A DNA stretch of 62,000 bases from Branchiostoma floridae (Eukaryota; Chordata; Leptocardii; Amphioxiformes; Branchiostomatidae), in contig NW_023365789.1 of assembly GCF_000003815.2 (NCBI RefSeq), positions 355,344 through 417,343 on the forward strand, in the 5' to 3' direction. A program made the translations under genes and the position numbers. Within the stretch, counting starts at the first letter, position 1, and each line of letters begins with the position of its first letter. A model generated the notes under the pieces. It worked only from the letters and a program-made list of their open reading frames with translations. It made no database searches and had not been told where the DNA came from. Shown one piece after another: positions 32,805-44,759 of this stretch.

Positions 32805-34512
32805 TTAAATATTTTTCTTCGGGCTTGCGTTCAGGAGAACCTCCATGCCACTCTTGGTTGCCAGGCAACCCCTCCTCTCCATCTCCGTGACAACCGCGCC
32901 CATCCAGAAGCTCCAGCCAATGAAGAGCCCGAGCAGGAGGTTCAGCAGTGACGTCACGAGGTGATGGAGAGGGAGCCAGTTGGTGATGAGCATCAGGAGC
33001 AGACAGATGAGGAGGACGGCCGCGTAGAACAGCCGGCTGGAGGCTGCGGAGGCGATCTTCTCCTCTTGAATCTGGACCGCCTGGCGGAGGGACGCATCAC
33101 GCCCCGACAGGTCAGGAGGGATGAGTGCAACTGATGGAGATGAAGAGGAAAACAAATTGTTACTTTTGGTAAAGCTACCGCAAATTTGTTTTTAGATTAT
33201 ATATCGTATATACCACCCATTTACAAAGGATCTAGGAGGGGTAGCTTTTCATGGAAGCTGAAACCCATAAGGTTTTGAAAGTCTGCTTTAATTTTTCCGG
33301 AGGGGTTTTTAACTAACGTCTCCATGCCCATTCCTTGCACTCTCCAAGCAGACGTGGGTGGGGAAGATGATTAGCTTTGTATGAAATAAAGGTAACAATC
33401 TTCATCGAGATATGCTTGGAAGGTACTTCTTTGGTGCTTCCTCTAGATCTTTGTGTTATCTCTCATAATTCCACCGCATGCCATAATGCCACTACATGAG
33501 AAAAAAAGAAGGCCTCTATAACAACGTTTTGTTTTTTACTGTGGCGGTATTGATTAATATTTTGGCACCCGGTGGAATTATGAGACTTTCTGGCCTTCCA
33601 AGCCTCACCTTGAGTCTGTCCTGCCACCCTCTCCAGTTCCAGGTGCGCCACCACGCCTTCGTGGTCGGAGTAGTTGAAGGGTTTCCCGGGCACCTTGTGC
33701 ATGGTGGTCTCACAGTGGACACACTTCACCCTGCACCTGGCAGACCCCTGAAAGGCCCCAAACGAACAATGTGTAACTGAAGACCTACAAATGCTTTAAA
33801 GGTGAGATTTGACTACCATCAGTAAGGTGTATATTTTGTACAAACGTCTTAAGTTAGTTCATTGGATAATACTTATTGTAATTGAACACTATCAGGATCT
33901 GCTGTATTTCAGTGCCATTAGTGGCATAAACATGTCAACTTCAATATCCATTAAAAGAATGGTATCATGTTGAAATACTAGTATGGAAACTACTAAATGA
34001 ACGTACCTTATACAAGACATAGTCGTATCTACAGGGTGGGTAGTCAGGGTAACAGGTGAAGTTGTTGTCATCAAGGTTCCACGTCAGGCCGGAATCTTCT
34101 GCATTCTGAGGAAGAAGATATAAGTCGCGTATAATGAAAATATTTAGCTCGATTTGTACTCATTTCAATGATCAAACTTGAAGCATGTTCGGTAGATGCT
34201 GATGGGAAATTATAAGCGTTGACCAATTGAAAAGAGAATGAAATAGTGTCCAAAACGCTGCACAGAACTAATACATTGGACTTCATGAGCTGCGGAAATG
34301 GCCCAATTTGGGAAATCAAATTCAAGGACAGTTCACCCATACAGTGTCTTAAGTACCCTATAGACACACACAAACACACACAGACACAAACACACGTATG
34401 CAAACACACACGCACACACACACACTCACTCACACACACATACACACACACACACACACACACATACAAACACACACACACATGTACACACACACACACA
34501 TACACACACATG

Positions 34513-34572
<60 letters not shown>

Positions 34573-37144
34573 TCTATGTTCCGCTGTCAGCCATGCATCC
34601 TCCATCCCAGTGTTGGACTGGATGATTTTCAGCCCGAGCTCAAACGGCTGGTTGTTCAAATCTCCCGCTAAAATGTTCACATCTGCGCACTGCCCGGTGT
34701 GCCTGTGAGTAACAGAGTTCTTCTTTTTTTAATCAAGTACAAAATGAGCCTGTATATTAGCATAATTACAGATGATATGCGGCTCATGCAACTAATACCA
34801 TCCTTGCTGATATTACAAGGAAAATGGTATGTCACATCACAGTCAAAGCCTCGACCGTTACACACATCATTGTGATCTACATAGCATTACCATCAACTCA
34901 AATCTATACATCTACTAGTCTTAGCCTGCTACCTACCCCTAGCCTTTAAAGTTAAACTACCACTTTTCAGAAACTTATGGAGAGGGTGAAAGGTATTCGA
35001 CAGCCCTCTGGGTTCACATATTAAAGTGAGCAAGCGCAGCGGGATGCACTGTGGGTAACATGTCAAAGTTCAAGGCTCCTTAGACATACAATCATCTGAG
35101 TATGAAAGAAACATGGTCTATGCAATAACTGTTTGCAAATTAGGGGCCTTAGATTTTGGCTTCCTATTATTACATACACCATATGACTATGACTGACTAT
35201 TACTACCAACAATGCGTCTTGCTGTGCATGCGCAGTTTAACACACGTTTCCGCTTATAATGATGGGAACCAGGCTAAGATCTTTTAGTTTTATTGTTTCG
35301 CTACTAACATCATTTATGAGAGATGACTGACCGTATGAACTGACTGAGTTCGAATGCCTGCGACACCCGGTGGGCCTTGTCCTTGTCGTTTTCATGGTTG
35401 TACTCGGTGTGGGTCTGGAACAATACAAAGATGTAAATATGTGTTAGTTAAGATTGGGATTGTGATCTACTGACTTAATATATATAATCTCTGTCCCAGG
35501 ATTCTTACATGTGTGACGTAGATGTTGATCTCGGCCCCAGGGTTCTTACATGTGTGACGTAGATGTTGATCTCGGCCCCAGGGTACTTACATGTGTGACG
35601 TAGATGTTGATCTCGGCCCCAGGGTACTTACATGGGTGACGTAGATGTTAATCTCGGCCCCAGGGTACTTACATGCGTGACGTAGATGTTGATCTCGGCC
35701 CCAGGGTGCCGTACCTGACACAGCCCAGCCATCTTCCCGCCATACCAGTCAGGGTGGTGCGGCTTGTGCGGGAACCCGTTCAACGTGAAGCGGTGCTGGT
35801 GCGAGCCTATTATGGGATATCGGGAGAACACGCAGAGGCCGCTACCATGCCAACCACTGTAGAACATAGACAAACGCGAAAAAGGTGGTTTTTAAATGGA
35901 AAGGCGATATAGATTTTATTTATACCAACCACTGTAGAACATTAACAAACGAGCGGAATAAACATGTAGTTATAATGTAGTCTGTGTAACGCAAACTCCG
36001 CTTTTCGGGACTGTTACTTTCCGCTAGGGGGCCGGCCGGATGTTGGGCGGTCTGCTATAAGCGAGATTCAATCAGGCTAGTTAAAAGGGAAAGGAGATTT
36101 AAATTTTATTCATGTCAAGCAAGTATATATACCTAGGTGTGATGCCACGTTTTGTCACTTCAGATCTTGTTCCGACGTTTATGGTGTCTATATTTGCATC
36201 TCTTGGCCTTTTGTACAGTTTTAAGTCATCATCTCAAGACTGATCTTTTTACAAATCAATGAAATAATCTTACACCACCTCACAAATTTCCATTTCATGG
36301 CTGAAACATATCACAGGTCGTTTTGCCGGTAGCCAACTACAGTCAAACATGGCCGACTAACCCCCTAGAGCAGCCTACCATCTCTAGTCATCAACAATTT
36401 CCCCTCAATTCCCTGTGTGGTTGTTGAGGTCAAGTTTGACTGTATTGCTAAGCTTAAAGGCTTTAGGGATTTTGATACCATAGGATTTTCAAACAGGCCG
36501 TGACAGAACCAACCACCGACATGGATCCTGAACAGAATTTTGTGTACCAAGACAGTTGAACTTTGCAGGAGACGCACAATTCTGTCCTCTAAAATGCCAG
36601 AAATTAGCAATCGTACGACGATCGCACGACCTTTGTGACCGCGCCCTTACGTACCTGTAGAAGTAGTGATGATACGGAAGCACATCTTGCACCTGAGAAA
36701 CCATCTCCTCATAGACATATTGACTCCACACCTGTGATAAAGAAACCACTATGATATCACTTCAATCGTGTACATCGAATTTCCAGTCGGTTGTCATGCG
36801 ACAGTTTCTGTATGTTTTGCAGAGAGAGCAGTGCTGTTTCTGTATGATATGCTAGAGGGAATGAGTTCTGCTACATATCTGTCTGATTGCCTTGTAATGT
36901 TAGTGGTGTGTGTTGTTGGCAATAACATCACATATCTCTCCAAACCTACGTGTCCAGCAAAGACACATCCAATTATCCAAGTGTTAGACTCAGGCCTTCC
37001 TGGTTATACAAAGAAAGTGAAAGGTAAAAAGTAAGGACATGTCAAACCTCTTGCAGCGACACTACGTCATACCGTCCCGTGCACAGTTCCTCCCCGATAG
37101 CCTGGAAACGGGCGGGAATATCTAAGCTGAAGACTGGGATCCCC
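32805..37144 (-). CDS. SMPD2: Neutral sphingomyelinase (SMPD2-like), 5' incomplete
   Basis: Hydrolyses sphingomyelin to ceramide and phosphocholine; family members are Mg-dependent membrane enzymes of the endonuclease/exonuclease/phosphatase fold. Exons: 37048-37144 (GIPVFSLDIPARFQAIGEEL, ending VVSLQE with the metal-binding Glu), 36655-36731, 35673-35856 (SGLCVFSRYPI, HHPDWYGGKMAGL, IYVTH), 35332-35414 (THTEYNHENDKDKAHRVSQA), 34573-34702 (ILAGDLNNQPFELGL), 34007-34105 (YPPCRYDYVLYK), 33609-33747 (KPFNYSDHEGVVAHLEL with the catalytic His), 32805-33130. The last exon has two membrane segments (FYAAVLLICLLLMLITNWL; LVTSLLNLLLGLFIGW), as in human SMPD2. The eight exons give 378 codons in frame. 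The first exon (expected to end in a xLNCW motif) was not found. The gene is single copy, between array copies B and C. Confidence 0.88.
34361..34572. repeat. (CA)n/(GT)n tract abutting a splice donor
   Basis: About 210 bases of CA-rich repeat, with a pure (CA) core of about 56 bases at 34514-34569. On the minus strand it begins inside the donor of exon 34573-34702, which reads AGA|GTATGTGTGTG. Confidence 0.9.
35501..35705 (-). repeat. 41-bp minisatellite made of an exon end plus splice donor
   Basis: Five tandem 41-bp units (35501-35541, 35542-35582, 35583-35623, 35624-35664, 35665-35705). The last unit is the real 3' end of SMPD2-like exon 35673-35856 with its donor CAT|GTAAGT. Each intronic copy repeats the coding tail (INIYVTH) and its own donor: GTAAGT in units 3-5, GTAAGA in units 1-2. 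The next exon (THTEYN) aligns to the human protein when the most upstream donor is used. Confidence 0.9.
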
Positions 37145-37429
37145 CTACAGGAACGGGAAAAAATTAAAAGGGGGAAGTCCATCTGTACCAAAATCTAAAT
37201 TTTACGCCCCAACCCCACATCTTTGCCGGCAGGGCTTTCTAATAAGCTTTTACATGGGTCAGTTGTAGTATGTCAAAGGTCGACGCCCTACCTTGAAACG
37301 TGTTGTCGAGATTATGCTTAATGCATTGTCCCAATGCGTTTTGGTTGTATGTCTTAAGGGCCTTATCATTTGACACATAGCCCACAACGGGAGGGTAGTA
37401 TTTATTTCAAAACTCAGTTTCATGTCCTG

Positions 37430-37490
37430 TATTGCCTTGTCTTGTCTTGTCTTGTCTTGTCAGCAGGACTTCTTCTTCTTCGTGTCATCA
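37430..37490 (-). repeat. LINE 3' tail with (ACAAG)n
   Basis: Directly after the LINE stop codon the minus strand has a short AAGAAGAAG stretch and then five or so ACAAG pentamers (plus-strand CTTGT at 37435-37461). A short tandem repeat at the 3' end is usual for some non-LTR elements. Confidence 0.6.
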
Positions 37491-37935
37491 CTAAACTTTT
37501 CTGATCCAGCACTCCACACACTCCCTTCCTCTGGGGGTCAAAGTTTCCAGATCTTCCCTGGTGCATGGTTCGGACAGGAGGGGGCAGACAAGGAGGTGTT
37601 TCATAGTCTGCTCCTGTCCACAATCACAGACAGTTTGTCAATCTGGACTAAGACCCCACTTTGCCATGAGGGTCTTGCATCTTCCTGTGCCTGTTCTGAG
37701 GCGGTTGAGACATGACCAGGTTGGCCATGCCTCCTCTGCTCCTGGAGGAAGAGATTCCTTCGGGGCGATGTTAAGTCTGTGTGGTGCAGTCTGGAGGTGG
37801 TGGGACCACATGGCCATCCTCTGAGACTCTGCACTCCTGCTGAGTGCTTCGACTGAGTGCATGAAACTATGTCTGGACTTAAGCCTCTTTGGCACGGGGG
37901 TGTGCAGGTGGAGTACATGGTGTGGGTCAGTCTCT
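37491..37935 (-). pseudogene. LINE reverse-transcriptase C-terminal remnant
   Basis: The minus strand reads WPTWSCLNRLRTGTGRCKTL, then MAKWGLSPD, a stop (TGA at 37638-37640), then CDCGQEQTMKHLLVCPLL and ends ECWIRKV followed by TAG at 37491. The LNRLRTGxGRC, Cys-x-Cys-Gly and MxHLLxxCPL motifs are typical of the C-terminal end of non-LTR retrotransposon polymerases. Only the last 130-140 codons are present, so this is a 5'-truncated, dead copy. It sits just 5' of the recognised SMPD2-like exons. Confidence 0.75.
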
Positions 37936-38060
37936 TGTTTCAGCTTTTCTCGTTACGAGAAAGAACTTGCGAGTAAAGTTTACCTCTTTAAAACTGTAGG
38001 ATTAGACCTCATGTTAAATCATGACAATGAAACAGTCACAAGACGGCATTTTTACCCAAT

Positions 38061-38066
38061 TTTATT
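38061..38066 (-). terminator. Conserved AATAAA in the 3' flank of copy C
   Basis: Equivalent site about 2.5 kb after the last recognised exon of C, next to the LINE remnant. The shared flank (AATTTTATTTCACCGCAC) begins near 37980. Confidence 0.3.
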
Positions 38067-38845
38067 TCACCGCACAGCAAGACAAACAAGAAACCATAAG
38101 TAATAGGCAGATAGTAAACATTTTCCGTATCAAACGTACATCACTGTAAGCGTCATTAGACTATATTGAGTCCATTACTTGTATGTGTTACTAATAATGC
38201 TAATATGAATGAATTAACTTTATTGCTCGACCATTGTACAGGATACAACGTAATGAAGGATAGTCCGTTATTAATTAGGCCATTAGGTCATTGTTCATTA
38301 TCAATAGTTTAACTTACCATTTCAAGCATCATCGACACAATTTTAATGGCATTCATACACTAGAGTGTTTACCAGTGATAATATGCAATTGACTAAAAGT
38401 ATCATTAATTGGCTAATTTGCAACATTGATTATTTAAAAGATCCAGAATGATAAAGTTTATTTGTTCTTTAGACGTCATAACCGATAAAGTATATTTCAA
38501 TAAACTTTTGGAAAAGTAGAAATCTTTCATTTACAGTCCACCAGATTGGTTGCTCCGCAGTATAAAGATGAAAGGATGAGACACATTCCATTTAAATAAC
38601 AACTATCACATTTATAACTGTTTCTTTCCTATCCCACAAAATGAGCTCGCAAAGCCTACTGTCACTATCTTAACAACCCTCGAGGCAATCATTTCATTAT
38701 GCATAACAGAGACTAACAGCGTGTTCTCACTTTTACATTTCGCTTTCTCTTTATTTGTTTATCCAAGAATTTAGAGTCCATTCCAAGACACCGTGCGGAT
38801 GTCTGTTGCCATTGTTACCTTTGCCATAATGGCTAAGGTTATGTT

Positions 38846-39560
38846 TTGGGCGTGTTTGTGTGTCTGTGTATCTGTGTGTCTGTGTGTGTGTGTGTGTGTC
38901 AACAGCATAACTCAAGAAGCCTTGGATGGATCCTGATGATATTTGGTAGGTGGGTAGGGGTCGGGAAAACGAAGGTCAAGTTCGATAATGGGCCCCCTAG
39001 CGGTTTGCTAAGGCAATGCAGCGGAATTTGTATATCTCGTGTTCTGGACATGCTGTGGTCATGATTTTTAAGTGGTAGATAGCCCTTGGGGCAGCGAGTA
39101 AGTGCTGTGAGTTTGGGCCCCCCTAGCGGCTTTTTTGGAACTACAGGCGCCGGTTTCCTTTGAAACTTTGGACGAGAATAACTCTACTACGTGTTGAGGG
39201 ATCTTCATGATTTTTGGTATGTAGATATAATAAGTGTTGACTTACACAATGGAATACCAATTATGCAAATCAAAAGCTAATTTGCATAATGAATGAGGAA
39301 AGTCTATAGATCCACTGCATTCCATGATAGGACTTTCAAACTTGTCACATATGTAGCTGGGAAGGAGAGAAATGTCAAAAGATATCAATTATGCAATGAT
39401 GACCTCATTTGCATAATAAATGAGAAAATATTAACATGTTGATGGATCATCATGTCTTTTGGTATGTAGGTAGCGTAAGTGAAGGTCTACATAATACGAT
39501 ACCAATTATGCAAATCAACAGCTAATTTGCATAATTAATGAGGACATTTTATAAATCTAC
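38846..39560. repeat. Dispersed repeat with (GT)n head and ATTTGCAT motifs
   Basis: Two internal subunits about 245 bases apart share AATTATGCAAATCA and GCTAATTTGCATAAT. A related copy at 42280-42910 has the same order: (GT)n, then ATGATATTTGG, then GGGCCC-CTAGC-GC, then TTATGC-AATTTG. Confidence 0.65.
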
Positions 39561-40525
39561 TACATTACATGATATTACTTTAATTTTAAAGTTTTGTAAT
39601 TATATGTCTGGGACATTTAATACTTCAGAAATATTTCTAACACTGTTTCAACTTTATAAATATTTCCCTGGTCCTGTAAAACTTTGGAAATATGGATACT
39701 TCTAATGGTTTCTAAATAAAGATAACAGCATTCTACCATTATTTACCATTTTCTACCATTTTCTACCATTTTTGTAAATGGTTCAGTGGGCTGGAAAGAT
39801 AGCAATTCACACATCCTTGCTAAGTATGGTCGGGTGTCATGCAACAATGGCCCACCACAAAGAATCCACCAGTGCCCAGCAGTGAAATCTAAAAATATAC
39901 AGAGGCAACAATAGGGCTTACTTTTATGGGGGCAATAAACAAATTTTACCATTTGGCAAAGTTTACAAATATTTGAGGTTGCACAATTATTCTAAATAAA
40001 GATATTTTTGTACAGCTACTTTCAAAATGTTTCTAAAATATTCAAAAGAATGCAAATCGATGAGTATTTTCTTAGTCAATTTTTTTAAAGGAATTTAATT
40101 ATTGTGGCTTAGATATTCTTTTATTCAAAATAATTCAGACTAATTACAAATATCACCTAAAAACCCCCATGGTGATTGGAATGGACTCGAACTATATAAG
40201 ACATGTTTTTCAAGTAATCCTGCTTAAACGTTAACATCAAAGACAGTTACATAAACTATATACATACCTCACTGTTAACGTTATGTCCAATTTTTACAGT
40301 AATAGGGCAGACAACAATTGCCTTGGTACGATCCGGACAATAGTTCGCTACTATACATAGTTACATAGAGTCGCGAATAAATCTAAGGAGCGAACTACTA
40401 CTCAGTGCTTCGTTCGAAGGTCTTTGACACCATAATAGTTTAATTCTGTACGACTAAAGTGAAAATGTTGATGATGATGATGATGATTCAAAACCCATCA
40501 ACTTCATCTTCTTACACGGCTGTAC

Positions 40526-42311
40526 CTTATTCTTTACCACAGTGCTGATGGCCTGTAGAATCTCCTCCAGGCTAAACCTGTTCTTCACATGGTGAAGTTG
40601 GTCAGCACAGTCTGGGGAGGAGAAAGAAACTGTTTACAGATTGGCAATGAACATGATTCATACTCCTAGAGAAAAGGAATAATTTACATGTACAATTTTT
40701 CCTAATCTACAGTAACTGTGTTTAAGCTACTGGATGTTTCTGACTTCCACAAACAGTTCCACACGCACATAAGGCAGAACAGTAGGCGGGTTCATTGCAG
40801 GTCGAGGTGTTCTTCCATGAGACTTGTCCATCTTCAACAACAAGGAACAAACAACAAACTGTGTTGTGGATTGTTATTTGTGTGCATGAGAGATCACAAT
40901 GGACTGTGAGATAAAGAAAGCTAAATAGCGCCATAGTGAATGACAAGTATGACTTACAAACTGTGCAGCGAAGTTGAAGAAAAAGACATATCATGTTCTC
41001 ACAGTTGAATGGTGGCCTGTCCTCCGGGTTCTGGCTCCAGCATGTCTGCATCAGCTGACTGACTGTGGCCACGTCAGGCGGGTCTGTAGGGACCAGGGTC
41101 ATGTCAGGTCGCTGTTCTGACGTCACGGCAAACTTAACTTGGGCAGGGCTTACGGCATCTAGGAAAGAATAGATGTTTCATGAATTCATCAAAACTATGT
41201 AGTTCTATCTACATGAAAATAATCATTCTACCTATTCAAATCTAATTCGTCTTTTAGCATATGCATTGCCTTATTCATTGTTACAAGTTTCAATTGTCCA
41301 CATTGCATCGAATGGAAGCATTACAGTTTGTGATGTAGGTCACAGTGTGACTCATTCTTTATGTAATGCTAGGGGACTTCAACTTGGACATATCATGAAT
41401 GCATAAAAACTAGTTTATCTAATATAAAAAGAATTATCATACAATGTAGCATTTCAATGTCATGTCTTTTAGCATATCTGTTGTCTCATTCATTGTTATA
41501 GTGCCTACATAACATCGAGTGGAATAATTACTGTTCATGATGATGGTTTGATCGCTGTGACGCAATGTGGATAACAAAATGGCGGCTTTGAAAAGGTGTC
41601 CTTTGACACCTGTTCCGCCATACCCTCCATTTGTCATTGTATATATGGAGAGTCCTAATAAATAAAGATAATTAAAATAGATAAATAAATGAAGGCTCCA
41701 ACTTACATTCTGCTATGCTTGACACTTCGCATGCACACTTCGAACCTTGAACTAACTTATGACTGCATCTTATGAAAAGAGCCGGATGTCGTAATAAAAG
41801 AACGGAGAAGAGATCGTGTACTCACTCCCATATGGTTGCTTTCTTGTTACAATCTCCCATAGCAGGACTCCAAAACTGAAATCAAGGGAAATGTGACTTT
41901 ATTTGCTGAGACAGACAGGTTCATTGGTTAACAAAATTCTCCTGGAAGTAGTCATAGTGTTCAATAACAATTTCACAGATTTCCATTTCGGTCACATCTG
42001 GAGGAGACGATTAGCCTTATTCTGTACTACTCAACGAACAGACAAACGAACTGACCTACTGTAAATGCAGAAATGTTCGCGGTTGTTAAATGTTCGCGGT
42101 TTTCGCGGTGACCACTTCACCGCGAATTTAAAACCACCGCGAACATTTTTCCATGGCAGTAAGAGACTACAGTGCATGGTGCTACCGCGAACTTAAAACC
42201 ACCGCGAAAAGTCCTTTTTCCCGCTACCGCGAAATTAAATCCCAGCGAACTTAAATGCATTTACAGTATTTTCTATTTGTTACCACCATGAAAAATGGAG
42301 GTATAGTTTTT

Positions 42312-42355
<44 letters not shown>

Positions 42356-44759
42356 TGTGTCTGTGTTTCCGGATGTTTGTGTGGTAAGCATTACTTTAGA
42401 ACCTCTTGATGGATTACGATCATCATGATATTTGGCATGTGGTTGGGAAGACGAAGGTGTAGGGTAATTTTGCCCCCCCCCTAGTGTGTGACCTTGGTAC
42501 TGCAGCAAAAGTTCAGTTTTTTCTAGACATGCTATGGTGTTGATTTTTTGATGGAAGATATTGTGATATAAGGAACAAGTGGTGCATGTTTGGGCCCTCT
42601 AGCAGCTTGCTCTGGAACTGCAGGAGCGGTTTTGTCAAAATCTTCCAAGGAGCAAAACGGAACATGGGAATGATGGAGATCCGTGATATTTGGTACGCAG
42701 GTACCTGTGGCAGAAATGTACATATTGAATTGAAAATTATGCCAATTTGTCACTATTTGCATAACTAATTTGAAAGTATCCTAATTCTTCTTAGTACATG
42801 TTTGGGCTGGTCTGGGATGTCGACATTGCGACCTTTGTAAACTAGTCATCGGAGTACATAACCAAGCATGAATTATGCAGATGTGAATGTCATTTGCATA
42901 ATCAGCCTACTTCATGGAGGTACGATGTCTCCAAACTCTTGTTCTGTTTTTTTTACGCCGCTTTGATTATCGGAGTAGTAAGCTCGGCAATGTTTAGGTC
43001 ACATTTCCAAAACCTGGGCTCATGTGCAAACGAAAATGGGGTATACGAGTATAAAACAACAGAACATAAAAGTACACAATTGTAAGTTTTTATCCGCAGC
43101 CGGCCCAGGTGAAACAACTTTCTTGGGCACATTAAATTCCCGACACCTTTACTCTCCTATTCATTAGATATGCATCCTACTTATAATTAATTACGTTAGT
43201 TTAGTTCTAACGGAAAACAAAACGGTCAAATACAGCTTCTAAGTTTTTTTAGGCTTTTGTTTGCTATTCGTTTCTATTCAACCTTTTTTATTCGTCAAAA
43301 GAAAAACGTAAAAAAGTACCTGTAGACGTCAAACTTGTCAGTTGCACCGAGGTTGATATACAAGAAATACTCCGGCGGCGCATGCGTGAATGTGCTTCCT
43401 TCCGGGCTGGTTTTGGTGACAACACGAGATCCCATCTTCCACTTGGACAGTCCAAAATCTGAAATCTGATAGTAATTCTAAATTTACTCCAAATCGTTAA
43501 CATTGTCATTACCTAAACTTATTAGGATTTTTTTTCTTTAAAGTCGACTAATCCGAAGGAAAAGCAATCACAATTCCTATGAGAAACTTTACCATTACCT
43601 TCACGCGGAAGTCTCCATCCAGTAGCACGTTCTTTGCCTTCAGATCACAGTGGAGAATCTGTGGGTTCTGGCAGTGCAGGAAAGTCATCCCCAGGGAGAT
43701 CTCGTGCGCCATTCTCCACCTCAGGACCCAGGGCACGTCCACATCCCGCAGCAGCCCGGCCAGAGAGCCGTTCTCCATGTAGGGCATCACGATGGCGAAG
43801 TTTGGGTCCAGACAGACCCCCAGCAGACTGATGACGTGGTTTGATCTGTTTCCAAGGTTCAGTTTCCTTGCTTCAGAATACAGCACTTCCTGCTCACTTT
43901 AGGTTTAAAAACATACAGAAAGATGTTACTGTGCATGTTCTGTAAGTTAACTTTAACTACCATAGTACCATACTAGTAGGCTGTAATTCGATTAAAAAAA
44001 CGAGCTTCGTTCGATATAATATAGCCATGTGCCTGCTTTTGAGGCCCGCCCTTCTACCTCCTGTAATTCGTTTAAGTCATTTAAAAAATGACTTATCATA
44101 GGACCACCAAATTTTAAGAGAATGATATAAACATATCTAAACATGTTACAAATTAAACGCTACTATGACGCAATATGACGTATTTATGACGTCATCATTT
44201 TGATTGATTAGCTGGAACCATAAAAGTAGGGTATTTCCCGAAAACTTGAAGGTATGCAACAAAAATGTAACATCAAGTGCAGATTACAGAATAATAGTGT
44301 TTGTTACGACTTGTGTTGCCAATAGCAACATCAATGATGTCAAAATGGCGTCATAAACTAACGCCATGCATATCTAAAATACCAGTTAGGCAGCAAACGG
44401 TTGCCATGGCAACACGAAAAAATGGAAAATTTTTCATACTTTGTAAAATTACAAAAGTCCCCGCCTGAATAGGGTTAAAAGATATCCTTCAGACCAACAT
44501 GAAATTGATGTGCTATAATTCGAGATAACGTTAGAGCTGTCGCTGTAAGCCGAAAGTAGCTAAGAACTAATCCAACCCTGACCTTCCTTCTATCTTGCTA
44601 GTCAGCAGACATTTGACAGCCACGTCCTGCTTCCAGTCCAGATGTCGGGCTTTCATTACGTAGGCGTACCCCCCATGGCCGAGATTAGACTGTTTTTCGA
44701 ATTTGAGTCGTTCAAACTCGACAATAGGGAAGCTGTCGTCAACCGTCACACTGGGGTAT
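40526..44759 (-). CDS. RIP-like kinase exons of copy C
   Basis: Kinase with GHGGYAYV in the glycine loop (GRGGFA in A and B), VAVKCLL, HCDLKAKNVLL (Lys where A and B have Glu), DFGLSKWKMGSRVV, APPEYF, FGVLLWEIVTRKQPYG and MQTCWSQNPEDRPPF. The fifth exon diverges (AVSPAQVKFAVTSEQRPDMT) from the AANSxLI form of A and B. All catalytic residues are kept. The change after the catalytic loop and the G-loop change may alter activity but do not predict a dead kinase. Confidence 0.8.

Larger units (their letters stand above)
37936..40525. other. 3' flank of copy C with dispersed repeats
   Basis: 37980-38150 matches the other 3' flanks. 38846-39560 is a dispersed repeat that starts with (GT)n and contains GGCCCCCTAGCGG and GCTAATTTGCATAAT. 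39731-39772 is a short TTCTACCATTT tandem. No coding exon was recognised here, including the final exon expected for copy C. Confidence 0.6.

Noticed and set aside
34071-34671. Long open frames through the CA/GT tract
   Set aside because: They encode only Cys-Val or His-Thr repeats from the microsatellite and overlap the sphingomyelinase exon on the other strand.
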